Below are positions 7,753-16,746 of a DNA stretch of 64,000 nucleotides, in pieces. The translations under genes and the position numbers were made by a program. The stretch covers positions 154,064-218,063 of the forward strand of contig CANRLH010000004.1 of NCBI GenBank assembly GCA_947631455.1, read 5' to 3'. How positions within the stretch are numbered: position 1 is the stretch's first letter; every line of letters starts with the position of its first letter. The notes below the pieces were generated by a model. The model saw only the letters and a list, made by a program, of their open reading frames with translations. It was not told the origin of the DNA and ran no database searches. This DNA is from an uncultured Clostridia bacterium. GTDB taxonomy: Bacteria > Bacillota > Clostridia > Oscillospirales > Ruminococcaceae.

Positions 7753-10101
7753 TTATGAAGCTTTTGATTCGGTCAAGGCCTCGCTCGATGCTTCTGTAAC
7801 ATCGGTGTTATCAGATGACGTATCTTCAGAAGAGCCAGTCGTCTCGGTATTTACTCTGATCATATCATGGAAAACTATCGCGTCAGATACGTTCATGCGC
7901 TGCTCGGTATATGCGACACGCTCGCTGATATACTCTTCATTTACGGCACCATCATTATATCTCTTTGAAATTTCTGCCACGGAGTACCTGTCCCTCAACG
8001 TAGACACCCTTTTCTCATCAGTCAAAGGCTCTTCGGTTTCCTCCTCGGTCTCATCCTCAGCAGGAGGATCATATTTTGGCAGCCCTTTTGAATAGTCTGT
8101 CTGCTGATTTACCGGAACTTCTGTCATAACATTTTTGTAATCAGAAAGATCAAAATATTCCTCGTTAGCGGCAGAGTAGTATATTTTGTCCGTAATAAAG
8201 TTTGAGCTTGGCAGAATAACTGTATTCTCATTATTATCGTCACCCAAAAGATTGTGACCCAATGCATACTGATTTTCATAACCGAAAAGATATCCAAGCG
8301 TTGGCTGGCAGTCATACATTCCGCCGATCTTGGTTATTTCTGTAGGCTCATACTCTGAATGGTCCTTAGTCCAGATTATAAACGGAATCTTTCTGTTAAG
8401 ATTATAGCAATACTCATCGACGGGAACATAGCCCTCGTCGCCCTCTTCTAAAACGCTGTCTGTGTACGGATCATAATTCAGATAACGCTCATACTGAGAC
8501 TCTTTTACCTTTGCGTCATGGTCCCCGTAAATGACCACTACCGTATTATCCAAAAGCCCCTCTTTATCAAGCTTGTCAATAAGTTCTCCTATAGCCTGAT
8601 CAGCATAGTTTACGCTTTTAAAGTAATTGCCGAGCTTTGTTTCCTCCATAAACGGAGCAGATACCGTTTCATATTCGCCTGTTTCACGGTTAAGTCTGTC
8701 ATATTTGAAATCGACCTCATATCCGCTCGCATCGGCGGCATCGGTAAACGGGGTGTGGTTTGAAAGCATTATAAGCGTTCCCATCCACTGCTCGTTTTGC
8801 ATGGATATGTCTTTGATCTTATCGACCGACTGAGAGAAAAATTCCTTGTCGTTAAGACCCATTCCAATTATCTGCTCGGGGTCGTCAAGGTCTATATCAT
8901 AATCTGTGGTATAGTTAAAAAACTTATCATAACCGAGCGATTTGTGCAGCTCAAGTCTGTTCCAAAAAGAGCCGTTGTTAGCGTGCATACTGAAAGTGTA
9001 ATATCCTTTTTCCTTTAACAGCTTCTGCGTTGTTATATACATTCTGTTGGCATAATTGACCGCAACCGTACCGCTTGATGCAGGAAGAAGCGACGACGAA
9101 AACGTAAATTCGCTGTCAGAGCTTGTTCCGACACTCTCCTGTGCATAAAAGTTGCTGAAATATATGCCCTCTTTCGCTAATTTGTTGATATTCGGCGTTA
9201 CGGGAACTCCGTTAAACGAGGTATCCATTGCAAACTGCTGAATGCTTTCTGCATGAATGACAAGCATATTCTTTCCTTCAAAAATATCCTTATATTTATC
9301 CGTTTTTTCAGGCTTTTCCTCTTTTTCCTTTGAGGTCGGTTCACTTCCGCTTTCGTAAAAGCTGTTAAACGTCTCCTTACTCTTTTCAACGCCGAAAACC
9401 GTATTAAGAGAGCTTTTTACTGAAAGCACTATATCGGAAATCGTATAAGTGTACTCTCCAAACTCAGTCATAACGGATACTCTGTTCCAGCTATTGTAAA
9501 GCCTTGACCAGTTTGTAGGAGTTACCTGAGTGCAGAAAACAAGGAATACCACTATCGCTGTTAAAAACGTTCTTCGTGCGGTTTTGTGAGTCTCTTTTTT
9601 ATCGTATTCGTTTGAAAAATATCCGCTGCGCCTTCTGAGCCTTATATATAAAAGCACATACAGAGGTATCGGCAACAAAAATGTGAAGTCCTTTGCCTCC
9701 ATTATATTTTCAGTCACAGCATCCATAACGCCGTTGAGCTGTGCTGCGGTAGCTATCTGAGATGCCGAAACAAACGACTTGAAGTTTGTATAGTAAATGC
9801 TGTTTGCAAAGCTAAGGACAGAAAACGCCGATAAGAGCACTATATAATACACAAACCTTCTGGACGGACGGATAAAGTACCCAATAGCGCCCACTATCAT
9901 AATGATCGCTATATCCGCAAGCAGCGGCTTTATGTATAATAAGTCGTTGAGGGTGAAACCTCTTAAAACCGTTGAATCAAAAATGCAACATACGACAAAA
10001 CCAAGAAACAACAGATTGTTATTTATATATCCTAAAACCTTAACGGATATTTTTTTTAAGGCTGACCACGTCTTAGCCCAAAATCCATTTGAATTTCCCA
10101 T
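7753..10101 (-). CDS. LTA-synthase-family membrane sulfatase-fold phosphoglycerol transferase
   Basis: 782 residues. Four or five membrane segments occupy about residues 25-190; the extracellular alkaline-phosphatase-like domain runs from about 275 to 640. Expected catalytic features are visible: HAESIQQF (metal-binding Glu), ESVGTSSDSEF with the nucleophilic Thr in the GTS triplet, and VIYGDHD (metal ligands). The enzyme class builds polyglycerolphosphate (lipoteichoic acid) or adds phosphoglycerol to glycans. The last about 100 residues are Glu/Thr/Ser-rich and look unstructured, an unusual tail for LtaS. It has its own promoter (10152-10180). Confidence 0.85.
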   Translation of the reverse strand: MGNSNGFWAKTWSALKKISVKVLGYINNNLLFLGFVVCCIFDSTVLRGFTLNDLLYIKPLLADIAIIMIVGAIGYFIRPSRRFVYYIVLLSAFSVLSFANSIYYTNFKSFVSASQIATAAQLNGVMDAVTENIMEAKDFTFLLPIPLYVLLYIRLRRRSGYFSNEYDKKETHKTARRTFLTAIVVFLVFCTQVTPTNWSRLYNSWNRVSVMTEFGEYTYTISDIVLSVKSSLNTVFGVEKSKETFNSFYESGSEPTSKEKEEKPEKTDKYKDIFEGKNMLVIHAESIQQFAMDTSFNGVPVTPNINKLAKEGIYFSNFYAQESVGTSSDSEFTFSSSLLPASSGTVAVNYANRMYITTQKLLKEKGYYTFSMHANNGSFWNRLELHKSLGYDKFFNYTTDYDIDLDDPEQIIGMGLNDKEFFSQSVDKIKDISMQNEQWMGTLIMLSNHTPFTDAADASGYEVDFKYDRLNRETGEYETVSAPFMEETKLGNYFKSVNYADQAIGELIDKLDKEGLLDNTVVVIYGDHDAKVKESQYERYLNYDPYTDSVLEEGDEGYVPVDEYCYNLNRKIPFIIWTKDHSEYEPTEITKIGGMYDCQPTLGYLFGYENQYALGHNLLGDDNNENTVILPSSNFITDKIYYSAANEEYFDLSDYKNVMTEVPVNQQTDYSKGLPKYDPPAEDETEEETEEPLTDEKRVSTLRDRYSVAEISKRYNDGAVNEEYISERVAYTEQRMNVSDAIVFHDMIRVNTETTGSSEDTSSDNTDVTEASSEALTESKAS

Positions 10102-10151
10102 AAATCCTCCTCAATCCGCACAGAGGCGGCACAAACAACCGCAACGGTTTA

Positions 10152-10180
10152 ATTATAGCAAAAACAACCCTTATAGTCAA
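10152..10180 (-). promoter_or_regulatory. Sigma-A promoter of the LTA-synthase gene
   Basis: Minus-strand TTGACT (10180-10175), 17-bp spacer, TATAAT (10157-10152), about 50 bp upstream of the start codon. Confidence 0.75.
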
Positions 10181-10260
10181 CCGCTTACACCAAATTTTCA
10201 CAATCTATCCGGTTGAGATTTGTATAATATTTTCATAAACGGTAAATTTATAAAAAAGAC

Positions 10261-10289
10261 TTGACATATCAAATCAAGTTTGCTATAAT
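10261..10289 (+). promoter_or_regulatory. Consensus promoter of tRNA-Lys
   Basis: TTGACA (10261-10266), 17-bp spacer, TATAAT (10284-10289): a perfect consensus sigma-A promoter, ending 24 bp before the tRNA. Confidence 0.85.
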
Positions 10290-10313
10290 AATTAAGCTGT
10301 CATTTCAGCTTGT

Positions 10314-10389
10314 GAGTTATTAGCTCAGTTGGCAGAGCATTTGACTTTTAATCAAAGGGTCCGGGGTTCGAATCCCCGATAGCTCACCA
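10314..10389 (+). tRNA. tRNA-Lys (TTT anticodon)
   Basis: 76 bases including an encoded CCA. The acceptor arm pairs GAGTTAT with ATAGCTC (one G-T pair), the anticodon stem TTTGA/TCAAA holds loop CTTTTAA with anticodon TTT, and the T arm is CGGGGTTCGAATCCCCG. It stands alone with its own consensus promoter and terminator. Confidence 0.96.
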
Positions 10390-10390
10390 C

Positions 10391-10432
10391 GTCGTCACGG
10401 ACTTTGTATTGTTCGTGACGACTTTTCTTTTA
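10391..10432 (+). terminator. Intrinsic terminator after tRNA-Lys
   Basis: GTCGTCACG (10391-10399) pairs with CGTGACGAC (10414-10422), followed by TTTTCTTTT. Confidence 0.85.
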
Positions 10433-10540
10433 AAAAAGTTATCGCCTTATCACCCAGTCGCTATTCATTTTAAAACGCAGGTCACGCTCTTGTGGATTTT
10501 CGGTAAAGCGCTGACTGACAGAGCAGATTTTTAATACACA

Positions 10541-10580
10541 AACGCCCGGAGCGGTTTACTCACGTTGCTCCGAGCGTTTT
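10541..10580 (-). terminator. Terminator-like hairpin after the GGDEF gene
   Basis: AACGCCCGGAGC pairs with GCTCCGAGCGTT with one mismatch around a 15-17 base loop, about 20 bp past the stop codon; on the minus strand a weak T-rich stretch follows. Confidence 0.5.
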
Positions 10581-10597
10581 CGTTTAATATCACCGGT

Positions 10598-12547
10598 TTA
10601 ACTTGTATGCTTCCGGCTTTTTCTCATCTGCTTTGACTGATACATCTGATTGTCGGCTTTTGAAACCAGCAAGTCGAAATCTTCAGGGTCTGAAAAGTTG
10701 TCGCTTACGCTATATCCATAGCTTGCGCTTACTTCATAGATCGCACCGTTTTTATCACTTCTGCGCTTCACTTCGTTTGCAAACAGTCTTCCGAAAGCTT
10801 CCGCGCGTCTTTGGTCATAACCTATGCCGAATACGACAAACTCATCTCCTCCGTATCGGCACAACAAATCACGAGCTTGCGAAACCTCACAAAGGCTGTC
10901 AGAAATTATCATAAGAGCCGCATCCCCCGCTGAGTGGCCGTAATTATCGTTGATGCCCTTCATATCGTCAAGATCCGCAATAAACACCATCACCGAAAGC
11001 CGATTATCTCTTATCTCCTGTAAAGATAAGTCCAACGACGCAAAAAGACCGCGCCTGTTCAAAAGCTTTGTCAGAAAATCCCTGTTATAAAGTTCCTCAA
11101 GAATTGCAGTGTATCTGGCTGACTTTATCTTTTCACGGACGTTGTCATGTGCAATAGCGATATAGTTTACCCAAAGATTAAACAGTGCGGAATTGCTGCT
11201 TTGCAGATCACCTTTTACCTCGCAGGCAACATATCCATATGTACGGCTTAAAAAGTGCAGCGGTGTAAACAGATATTCTATAGAATGATTTTCATTGCTA
11301 TGAAGATCAGGAAGCATATCTTTCTTGTAAAAATATACAGGCTCCTGGATCTGCGCGTTTCGCCTGATAATTTTAGCGCATATTCTGTCCGACAACTCTG
11401 TTTTTTGCGGGATCGTGTAATCTACAAGAAAGGGATCTTCCTTATCATACTGCTTAGTATACTCCTCACTGTAGCAGAAGTACACCGAGTTTACCTGCAT
11501 TTCGTCAACATATTTCTTAAGCGCGTCAAAATACTCCGTGATACTGTCGCAGGAGGACAAAACAGTAGACATTCGTATCAGATACGAATTCATAAAGTTT
11601 TTTCTGTACGAATCACCGCTTAAACGCTTTGAAATAGCATTTCTCACAGCTTTGTCATCACCGACACAGCCGCAGCTTCCAAAATAACTTGGCTCTGCCG
11701 TTATGAGATATTTGTTCCTTAAATATTCGGTGTCCGTATTGCCGTTTTGAAAGTAATCTATTACTGCGCATACGGCGTTGTAACCCAGCTTTTTATATGG
11801 AACCTCTACTGTCGTTATTGTCGGATCGTGAACGAGGTTCGCCATAAAGCCGTCAAAGCCGGTTATTATTACATCTTCAGGAATCTTATAGCCTCGCTCC
11901 TCAAGTTCATAGCATATCCCCAGAGCCATGGCGTCGTTTGCACAGAAAAATGCGTCCGGCAGCTCTCCTCCGCCATCCAGGTATTTTTTAAGCTCCCGCC
12001 TTACGGCTATATCGTAAAACTCTCCCCATAAGCAGCGGCTTTCATCAAATTCCATGCCGTGTGCCGCGAGCGAAGCCTTAAACTGGCTGAGCTTTTCCTC
12101 GCAATATGGCTTGCCCTTTACTCCGCCCACGTAAATGATGTCTCTTGCTCCGTGAACCTCAATGATATGATCGATAAGCTTTCGTATTGCCGGAACATTG
12201 TCAATCAGTATATTAACACAGCCGTCAAGCTCTTTGTCCATAGAAAACACGGGAACACCACTGTCAGCCGCTCTCTTTATAAGGCTTTTAAGTAATGGCA
12301 GATTTGAGGAAAAGTTACTCGTGACCAATATCAAAGCGTCAAAAAATTCAAAATTTATAAGGGAAAATATAGTATTCTCAGCGTTGACTATCTCCTCAGC
12401 GCCAAGGTCTGCATTAAACGGTGCAAAGTAAGCGACTGTGATATTGTCAAATTCGCTTACCTTTTCCGAAATACCCCAACACATTTTTCCCTGATACTCA
12501 TCATTTATCCCGGAAAAGGCAACTGCTATGTTGATTCTCTTTTTCAT
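10598..12547 (-). CDS. Diguanylate cyclase with LacI-type ligand-binding sensor
   Basis: 649 residues. Residues 1 to about 280 match the periplasmic-binding-protein-like domain of LacI/GalR regulators (HIIEVHGARDIIYVGG, CANDAMALGICYELEERGYKIPEDVIITGFDG) but the DNA-binding helix-turn-helix is absent and there is no signal peptide or membrane segment. A linker domain (about 290-480) follows, then a GGDEF domain with GGDEF at 566-570 (RYGGDEFVVFG), the active site for making cyclic di-GMP from two GTP. The inhibitory RxxD site six residues before it reads QARD, so product inhibition may be lost. Inference: a cytoplasmic sugar-responsive c-di-GMP synthase. Confidence 0.85.
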   Translation of the reverse strand: MKKRINIAVAFSGINDEYQGKMCWGISEKVSEFDNITVAYFAPFNADLGAEEIVNAENTIFSLINFEFFDALILVTSNFSSNLPLLKSLIKRAADSGVPVFSMDKELDGCVNILIDNVPAIRKLIDHIIEVHGARDIIYVGGVKGKPYCEEKLSQFKASLAAHGMEFDESRCLWGEFYDIAVRRELKKYLDGGGELPDAFFCANDAMALGICYELEERGYKIPEDVIITGFDGFMANLVHDPTITTVEVPYKKLGYNAVCAVIDYFQNGNTDTEYLRNKYLITAEPSYFGSCGCVGDDKAVRNAISKRLSGDSYRKNFMNSYLIRMSTVLSSCDSITEYFDALKKYVDEMQVNSVYFCYSEEYTKQYDKEDPFLVDYTIPQKTELSDRICAKIIRRNAQIQEPVYFYKKDMLPDLHSNENHSIEYLFTPLHFLSRTYGYVACEVKGDLQSSNSALFNLWVNYIAIAHDNVREKIKSARYTAILEELYNRDFLTKLLNRRGLFASLDLSLQEIRDNRLSVMVFIADLDDMKGINDNYGHSAGDAALMIISDSLCEVSQARDLLCRYGGDEFVVFGIGYDQRRAEAFGRLFANEVKRRSDKNGAIYEVSASYGYSVSDNFSDPEDFDLLVSKADNQMYQSKQMRKSRKHTS

Positions 12548-12604
12548 ACGGTACTTTCACCTCTTTTTCATAAGCTCAATTGCCCATATTTATTCAATAT
12601 TTAA

Positions 12605-12633
12605 AGTATATCACAATAATGATTACTTTTCAA
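12605..12633 (-). promoter_or_regulatory. Sigma-A promoter of the GGDEF gene
   Basis: Minus-strand TTGAAA (12633-12628), 17-bp spacer, TATACT (12610-12605), about 58 bp before the start codon. Confidence 0.7.
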
Positions 12634-12716
12634 TAAAATCCCATTAAAATTCCATTGAAAAGTTAAGATAGCTATGCTTTTACATAAATTCTTCGTTGAG
12701 TCTTACACCTACCCGC

Positions 12717-12745
12717 TTGACATAAACGTCTCTGTTATGTATAAT
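12717..12745 (+). promoter_or_regulatory. Consensus promoter of the acetolactate synthase gene
   Basis: TTGACA (12717-12722), 17-bp spacer, TATAAT (12740-12745). The predicted leader is only about 40 nt, which leaves no room for a T-box or peptide attenuator. Confidence 0.8.
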
Positions 12746-12793
12746 TTAGTAGTATCTGAATTTATATCCTCTTAAGCGAAAGGAAGTTAATTT

Positions 12794-14482
12794 ATGAAAC
12801 TTACAGGTTCTGATATAATACTTGAATGCTTGCTGGAGCAAGGTGTAGATACCGTTTTCGGATATCCCGGGGGCGCGGTCTTAAATATCTACGATTCAAT
12901 ATATAAATACAGCGACAAAATCAGGCATATAATTACCGCTCACGAGCAGAATGCCTGCCATGCAGCGGACGGTTATTCAAGGACAACAGGAAAAACCGGA
13001 GTCGTTATTGCCACCAGCGGACCGGGCGCCACTAATCTCACAACGGGAATCGCAACGGCGTATATGGATTCAATTCCACTGGTAGCGATAACCGGCAACG
13101 TGGCTACATCGCTGCTTGGTCTTGACTCATTTCAGGAAGTTGACATATGTGGAATAACAATGCCCATAACAAAGCACAACTTTATTGTTAAAGACATAAC
13201 AAAGCTTGCCGATACTATCAGAGAGGCCTTTTATATCGCAAATGTCGGAAGAAAAGGTCCTGTGCTTATAGATATTCCAAAGGACATAACCGCGGCTGTG
13301 TGCAACTATGAAAAGAAAGATCCGAAAAAAATAGTTTTTCATAACCCCGACGGAATAAATGCACAGATAGACCACGCCGTTAAGCTTATAAGCGAATCAA
13401 AGCGTCCGTTTATATACGCGGGAGGAGGAGTCGTTTCCTGCGATGCGACTGATGAGTTTTCTCAGTTTGTGAAAAAGGTTAACGCACCCGTTTCGCTTTC
13501 GCTTATGGGACAGTGCGCTTACGACAATACAAGTGAAAACTTTACGGGTATGCTCGGTATGCACGGAACCAAAGCAAGCTCTCTTGCACTTTCCGAGTGC
13601 GATCTGTTTATCGTTCTGGGTTCACGCTTTTCAGACAGAGTTCTTTGCAATCCCGGCACATTTGCAAAAGGCAAGAAGATTATACACATTGAAATAGACC
13701 CCGCAGAGATAGGAAAAAATGTAACAGCAACTCATACCATAAGCGGAGATATAAAATACATACTCAAAAAAATCAATTCCACGCTTCCTCAGCTCGATCA
13801 CTCACAGTGGCTTGATAAGGTATGCGAATGGAAGAAAGAGTATCCGCTAACAATGCTGCCAATAGACGACGAAAACGAGGTTTTACCAAAGGATGTAATA
13901 GAAACACTCGACAGACTGACCGAGGGCAGCGCGATAATCACTACCGAGGTGGGTCAGCATCAGATGTGGGCGGCTCAATTTTATAACTTCAGAAACCCCA
14001 GACAATTTGCCTCAAGCGGCGGCTTGGGTACGATGGGATACGGTCTTGGGGCGGCAATGGGTTCAAAGCTCGGCAATCCCGACAAAAAGGTGATAAATGT
14101 TGCCGGCGACGGAAGCTTTTATATGAATATGGCTGAGCTTTCATCTCTTAAAAAGCACAATATCCCGGTCATAGAGCTCGTATTCTCAAACAGCGTTCTC
14201 GGAATGGTAAGACAGTGGCAGCGTCTGTTTTACGACAAGCACTTTTCACAGACTAATATCGAGCGCCCGACCGATTTCATGCTGCTTGCACAGGCATTCA
14301 AAATCAAGGGCATCACGATTTCAAAGAAAGACGAGATAGAGCCCAAGCTAAAAGAGGCGCTTGAGTGCAACGAGCCATGTCTGGTAAACGTAATAATCAA
14401 CAAGGATCACAACGTATTGCCTATGGTTCCCGCCGGTGCGGACGTTAGCGACCCCATTATGCAGATAGATATAAACGACTGA
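12794..14482 (+). CDS. ilvB: Acetolactate synthase large subunit
   Basis: 562 residues, standard length for the thiamine-diphosphate enzyme that condenses two pyruvates (or pyruvate and 2-oxobutyrate) at the first common step of branched-chain amino-acid synthesis. The N-terminal PYR domain has FGYPGGAVLNIYD and catalytic Glu51 (HEQNACHAADGY); the central domain has the FAD-binding region; the C-terminal PP domain carries GDGSFYMNMAELSS, the ThDP/Mg motif. No ilvN regulatory subunit, ilvC or ilvD is adjacent; the gene has its own promoter and terminator. An anabolic role fits best, though subunit pairing must come from elsewhere. Confidence 0.9.
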   Translation: MKLTGSDIILECLLEQGVDTVFGYPGGAVLNIYDSIYKYSDKIRHIITAHEQNACHAADGYSRTTGKTGVVIATSGPGATNLTTGIATAYMDSIPLVAITGNVATSLLGLDSFQEVDICGITMPITKHNFIVKDITKLADTIREAFYIANVGRKGPVLIDIPKDITAAVCNYEKKDPKKIVFHNPDGINAQIDHAVKLISESKRPFIYAGGGVVSCDATDEFSQFVKKVNAPVSLSLMGQCAYDNTSENFTGMLGMHGTKASSLALSECDLFIVLGSRFSDRVLCNPGTFAKGKKIIHIEIDPAEIGKNVTATHTISGDIKYILKKINSTLPQLDHSQWLDKVCEWKKEYPLTMLPIDDENEVLPKDVIETLDRLTEGSAIITTEVGQHQMWAAQFYNFRNPRQFASSGGLGTMGYGLGAAMGSKLGNPDKKVINVAGDGSFYMNMAELSSLKKHNIPVIELVFSNSVLGMVRQWQRLFYDKHFSQTNIERPTDFMLLAQAFKIKGITISKKDEIEPKLKEALECNEPCLVNVIINKDHNVLPMVPAGADVSDPIMQIDIND

Positions 14483-14499
14483 TAATACAGTATAACTTT

Positions 14500-14527
14500 G
14501 CGGCGCAAAAAAGCGCCGCTTTTTTTG
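14500..14527 (+). terminator. Intrinsic terminator of ilvB
   Basis: GCGGCGC (14500-14506), 6-base loop, GCGCCGC (14513-14519), then eight T. Confidence 0.9.
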
Positions 14528-14631
14528 ACAAATATTTTATTTTGTTCATTAAATATTTTTATTATTTTCACCGAATGTACACACGCAAACTTTATCTTTA
14601 AAACATAATAAGTTTTTTCGGAGGATCGTAG

Positions 14632-16458
14632 ATGACAAGAAACAAAAAAATTATTTTAATATCTTTAATATGTACGGCCGCTTTATCGGTTATGGGATTA
14701 TCGCTGTACTTTGTTTTTAATAACAACGCATCGGATAAGTCTGCCGCGTCAGCTGTATCTGCAGAAAAGTCTGAGCTTGCCCGTAAGGTCTCAGGTAATA
14801 CGACCGATATTGAAACCAAAAACCTTATAGAGCTTAGCGGCACCCCGAAAATCACAGGAAGCGGTGCATCGTTTAAAAACGGAGTTTTAACTATCTCAGA
14901 CGGCGGGATTTATGAGATAAGCGGTACGCTTTCAGACGGCTATGTAAACGTAACTGCAAAGGACGAGGTAACACTTGTTCTTAACAACGCCGAAATTACG
15001 AATTCTAACGGCTGCTGTATATACTCAGATGACACAAAGAACCTTACAGTATATACCAAAAGCGGCAGCGAAAATACTCTCACCGATGGAGCCAACTATA
15101 CAGACACCGACGCCAAGGGAACAATTTTTTCAAACGACGATCTGGTGCTTGACGGAGATGGCAAGCTTACCGTAAATGCAAACTATAAACACGCAGTAGC
15201 CAGTGACGATCAGATAGTTATAAATAACGGCGAGTACGATCTCACCGCAGCTTATGACGGAGTACACGCAAATGATATAATAACTCTGATTTCACCAAAT
15301 ATCAGCATATCGGCGCAAGGCGACGGGATACAGTCCGACCTCTCGTCTGTTTCTGTTCTGGGCGGAAGGGTGAATATCACAACAGCCGGCGGAAGCGAAA
15401 ACGCTCCTACAAAGCAGAGCAACGATTTCGGCGGAAAACGGAAAGCCGACTATGATATACAGTACACCGAATCGGAGGAAAGTGCGGATTCTCCGCAAAG
15501 CTTTAAGGGAATAAAAGCTGAGACCGCTGTGGACATATCAGGCGGTACCTTAACTCTCGACACTTATGACGACGCCGTTCATTCAAACAATTCAGTGTCA
15601 ATATCCGGCGGAAGCTTTGAAATCAGCGCAGGCGACGACGCTGTTCACGGTGATGTTTATCTTACCGTATCAGGCGGAGATATATCTGTAAGTTCCTGCT
15701 ATGAGGGACTTGAGGCGGGAACAATTGAAATAAAGAACGGAAATATAGATATAACGGCTTTTGACGACGGTATCAACGCAGTTGAAGATGAATCGTCGAG
15801 CGAGGATGATATGACCGACAGAGCACCATTCGGCGGAGGTCCGGCTGAAGAGGGCTACGGCTCGCTTATCATCAGCGGCGGAAAAATAGTGATCGACGCT
15901 GAAGGCGACGGTCTTGATTCAAACGCAACTATAGATATTTCAGGCGGCAGCACAGTTGTTTATGGCCCCGAAAACGACGGCAACGGTTCGCTTGATTACG
16001 GCACCTCCTGCACCGTTACAGGCGGAACTCTGATAGCCGGCGGCTCATCCGGAATGGCTCAGGCGACTGACGACAACGGACAAAGCGCGCTCATGTTTTA
16101 TCTTGACAGCAGTCTTTCGTCACCTGAAAACGTGACCTTGAAAAACTCTGACGGTGAGGAGATTCTTCAATATCAGAGCAAGAAATCATTTAACTGCGTT
16201 TTGTTTTCATCTTCTGAGCTTAAAAAGGGAGATACTGTAACGCTGATTATTAACGGAGAACAACTCGGAGAGATCGAAATTACCGAAGGAGTATATTACG
16301 CTAACGTGTCGACCGGCGGAATAACAGAAGCTCAGGGCGGATCTGGCCAGATGGGCTTTAGTGGAAACCGCGGCGGCATAAACAGAGGTCAGAGCGATAT
16401 GGGTATGGGTCGCGAAGACTTCGGAATGGGTCAGGGCGATTTCGACAGACCGTTTTAA
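14632..16458 (+). CDS. Secreted carbohydrate-binding beta-helix protein (Cthe_2159/DUF4353-like)
   Basis: 608 residues with an N-terminal membrane anchor or uncleaved signal (about 7-29). The body is made of short repeats such as TVDISGGTLTLDTYDDAVHSN, SISGGSFEISAGDDAVHG and IIISGGKIVIDAEGDGLDSN-like rungs, the pattern of the Cthe_2159 right-handed beta-helix family that binds acidic polysaccharides such as pectin and calcium. Each rung ends with D-D/G-A-V/L-H/D-S/G, the expected calcium-site chemistry. A Gly/Met/Arg-rich tail of about 40 residues follows. GGAGGATCGTAG precedes the ATG. Function as a surface glycan-binding protein is inferred from family resemblance. Confidence 0.75.
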   Translation: MTRNKKIILISLICTAALSVMGLSLYFVFNNNASDKSAASAVSAEKSELARKVSGNTTDIETKNLIELSGTPKITGSGASFKNGVLTISDGGIYEISGTLSDGYVNVTAKDEVTLVLNNAEITNSNGCCIYSDDTKNLTVYTKSGSENTLTDGANYTDTDAKGTIFSNDDLVLDGDGKLTVNANYKHAVASDDQIVINNGEYDLTAAYDGVHANDIITLISPNISISAQGDGIQSDLSSVSVLGGRVNITTAGGSENAPTKQSNDFGGKRKADYDIQYTESEESADSPQSFKGIKAETAVDISGGTLTLDTYDDAVHSNNSVSISGGSFEISAGDDAVHGDVYLTVSGGDISVSSCYEGLEAGTIEIKNGNIDITAFDDGINAVEDESSSEDDMTDRAPFGGGPAEEGYGSLIISGGKIVIDAEGDGLDSNATIDISGGSTVVYGPENDGNGSLDYGTSCTVTGGTLIAGGSSGMAQATDDNGQSALMFYLDSSLSSPENVTLKNSDGEEILQYQSKKSFNCVLFSSSELKKGDTVTLIINGEQLGEIEITEGVYYANVSTGGITEAQGGSGQMGFSGNRGGINRGQSDMGMGREDFGMGQGDFDRPF

Positions 16459-16480
16459 ATAATGTTATACGCGCTACGCA

Positions 16481-16521
16481 AAAAGCCGGATCGTATTTCG
16501 CAAACGATCCGGCTTTTGTTG
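16481..16521. terminator. Bidirectional terminator between the beta-helix protein and copA
   Basis: AAAAGCCGGATCGT pairs with ACGATCCGGCTTTT around an 9-base loop. The A and T runs at either side serve both converging genes. Confidence 0.9.
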
Positions 16522-16536
16522 GTTTCTGCTTTTTGC

Positions 16537-16746
16537 TTAGCTTATCGAAACGACCGTGTAATCCTTATCCTCAACGGCTTTTTTAAGAGCTTCGTCTGAA
16601 ACATCGCCGTCAAGCGTCACGACTGCGGTTCCCGCCTCGTGGCTTACTAAAGCACCGCTTACGCCGTCAATCGACTCAAGGGCTTTTTTAACAGTCGCCT
16701 CACAATGAGAACACATCATTCCTTTTATAACAAGTGTCTTTTCCAT
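16537..16746 (-). CDS. Internal in-frame CopZ-like copper chaperone from the 3' end of copA
   Basis: Codons 766-834 of copA begin with ATG at 16746 preceded by AAGGAGG and a 7-base spacer, a better ribosome binding site than that of copA itself. Translation from it would give a 69-residue stand-alone HMA protein (MEKTLVIKGMMCSHC...), exactly the size and sequence type of the CopZ chaperone. Seen: the site, the frame and the domain boundary. Inferred: that ribosomes use it. The alternative is a recent stop-codon loss that fused copA to copZ and left a relic site. Confidence 0.6.
   Translation of the reverse strand: MEKTLVIKGMMCSHCEATVKKALESIDGVSGALVSHEAGTAVVTLDGDVSDEALKKAVEDKDYTVVSIS

Noticed and set aside
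10314..10389. tRNA-Lys as an integration site
   Set aside because: No integrase, no direct repeat of the tRNA 3' end in the flanks, and the tRNA has a normal promoter and terminator.
12746..12793. T-box or leader-peptide control of ilvB
   Set aside because: The promoter leaves only about 40 nt of leader, too short for either.
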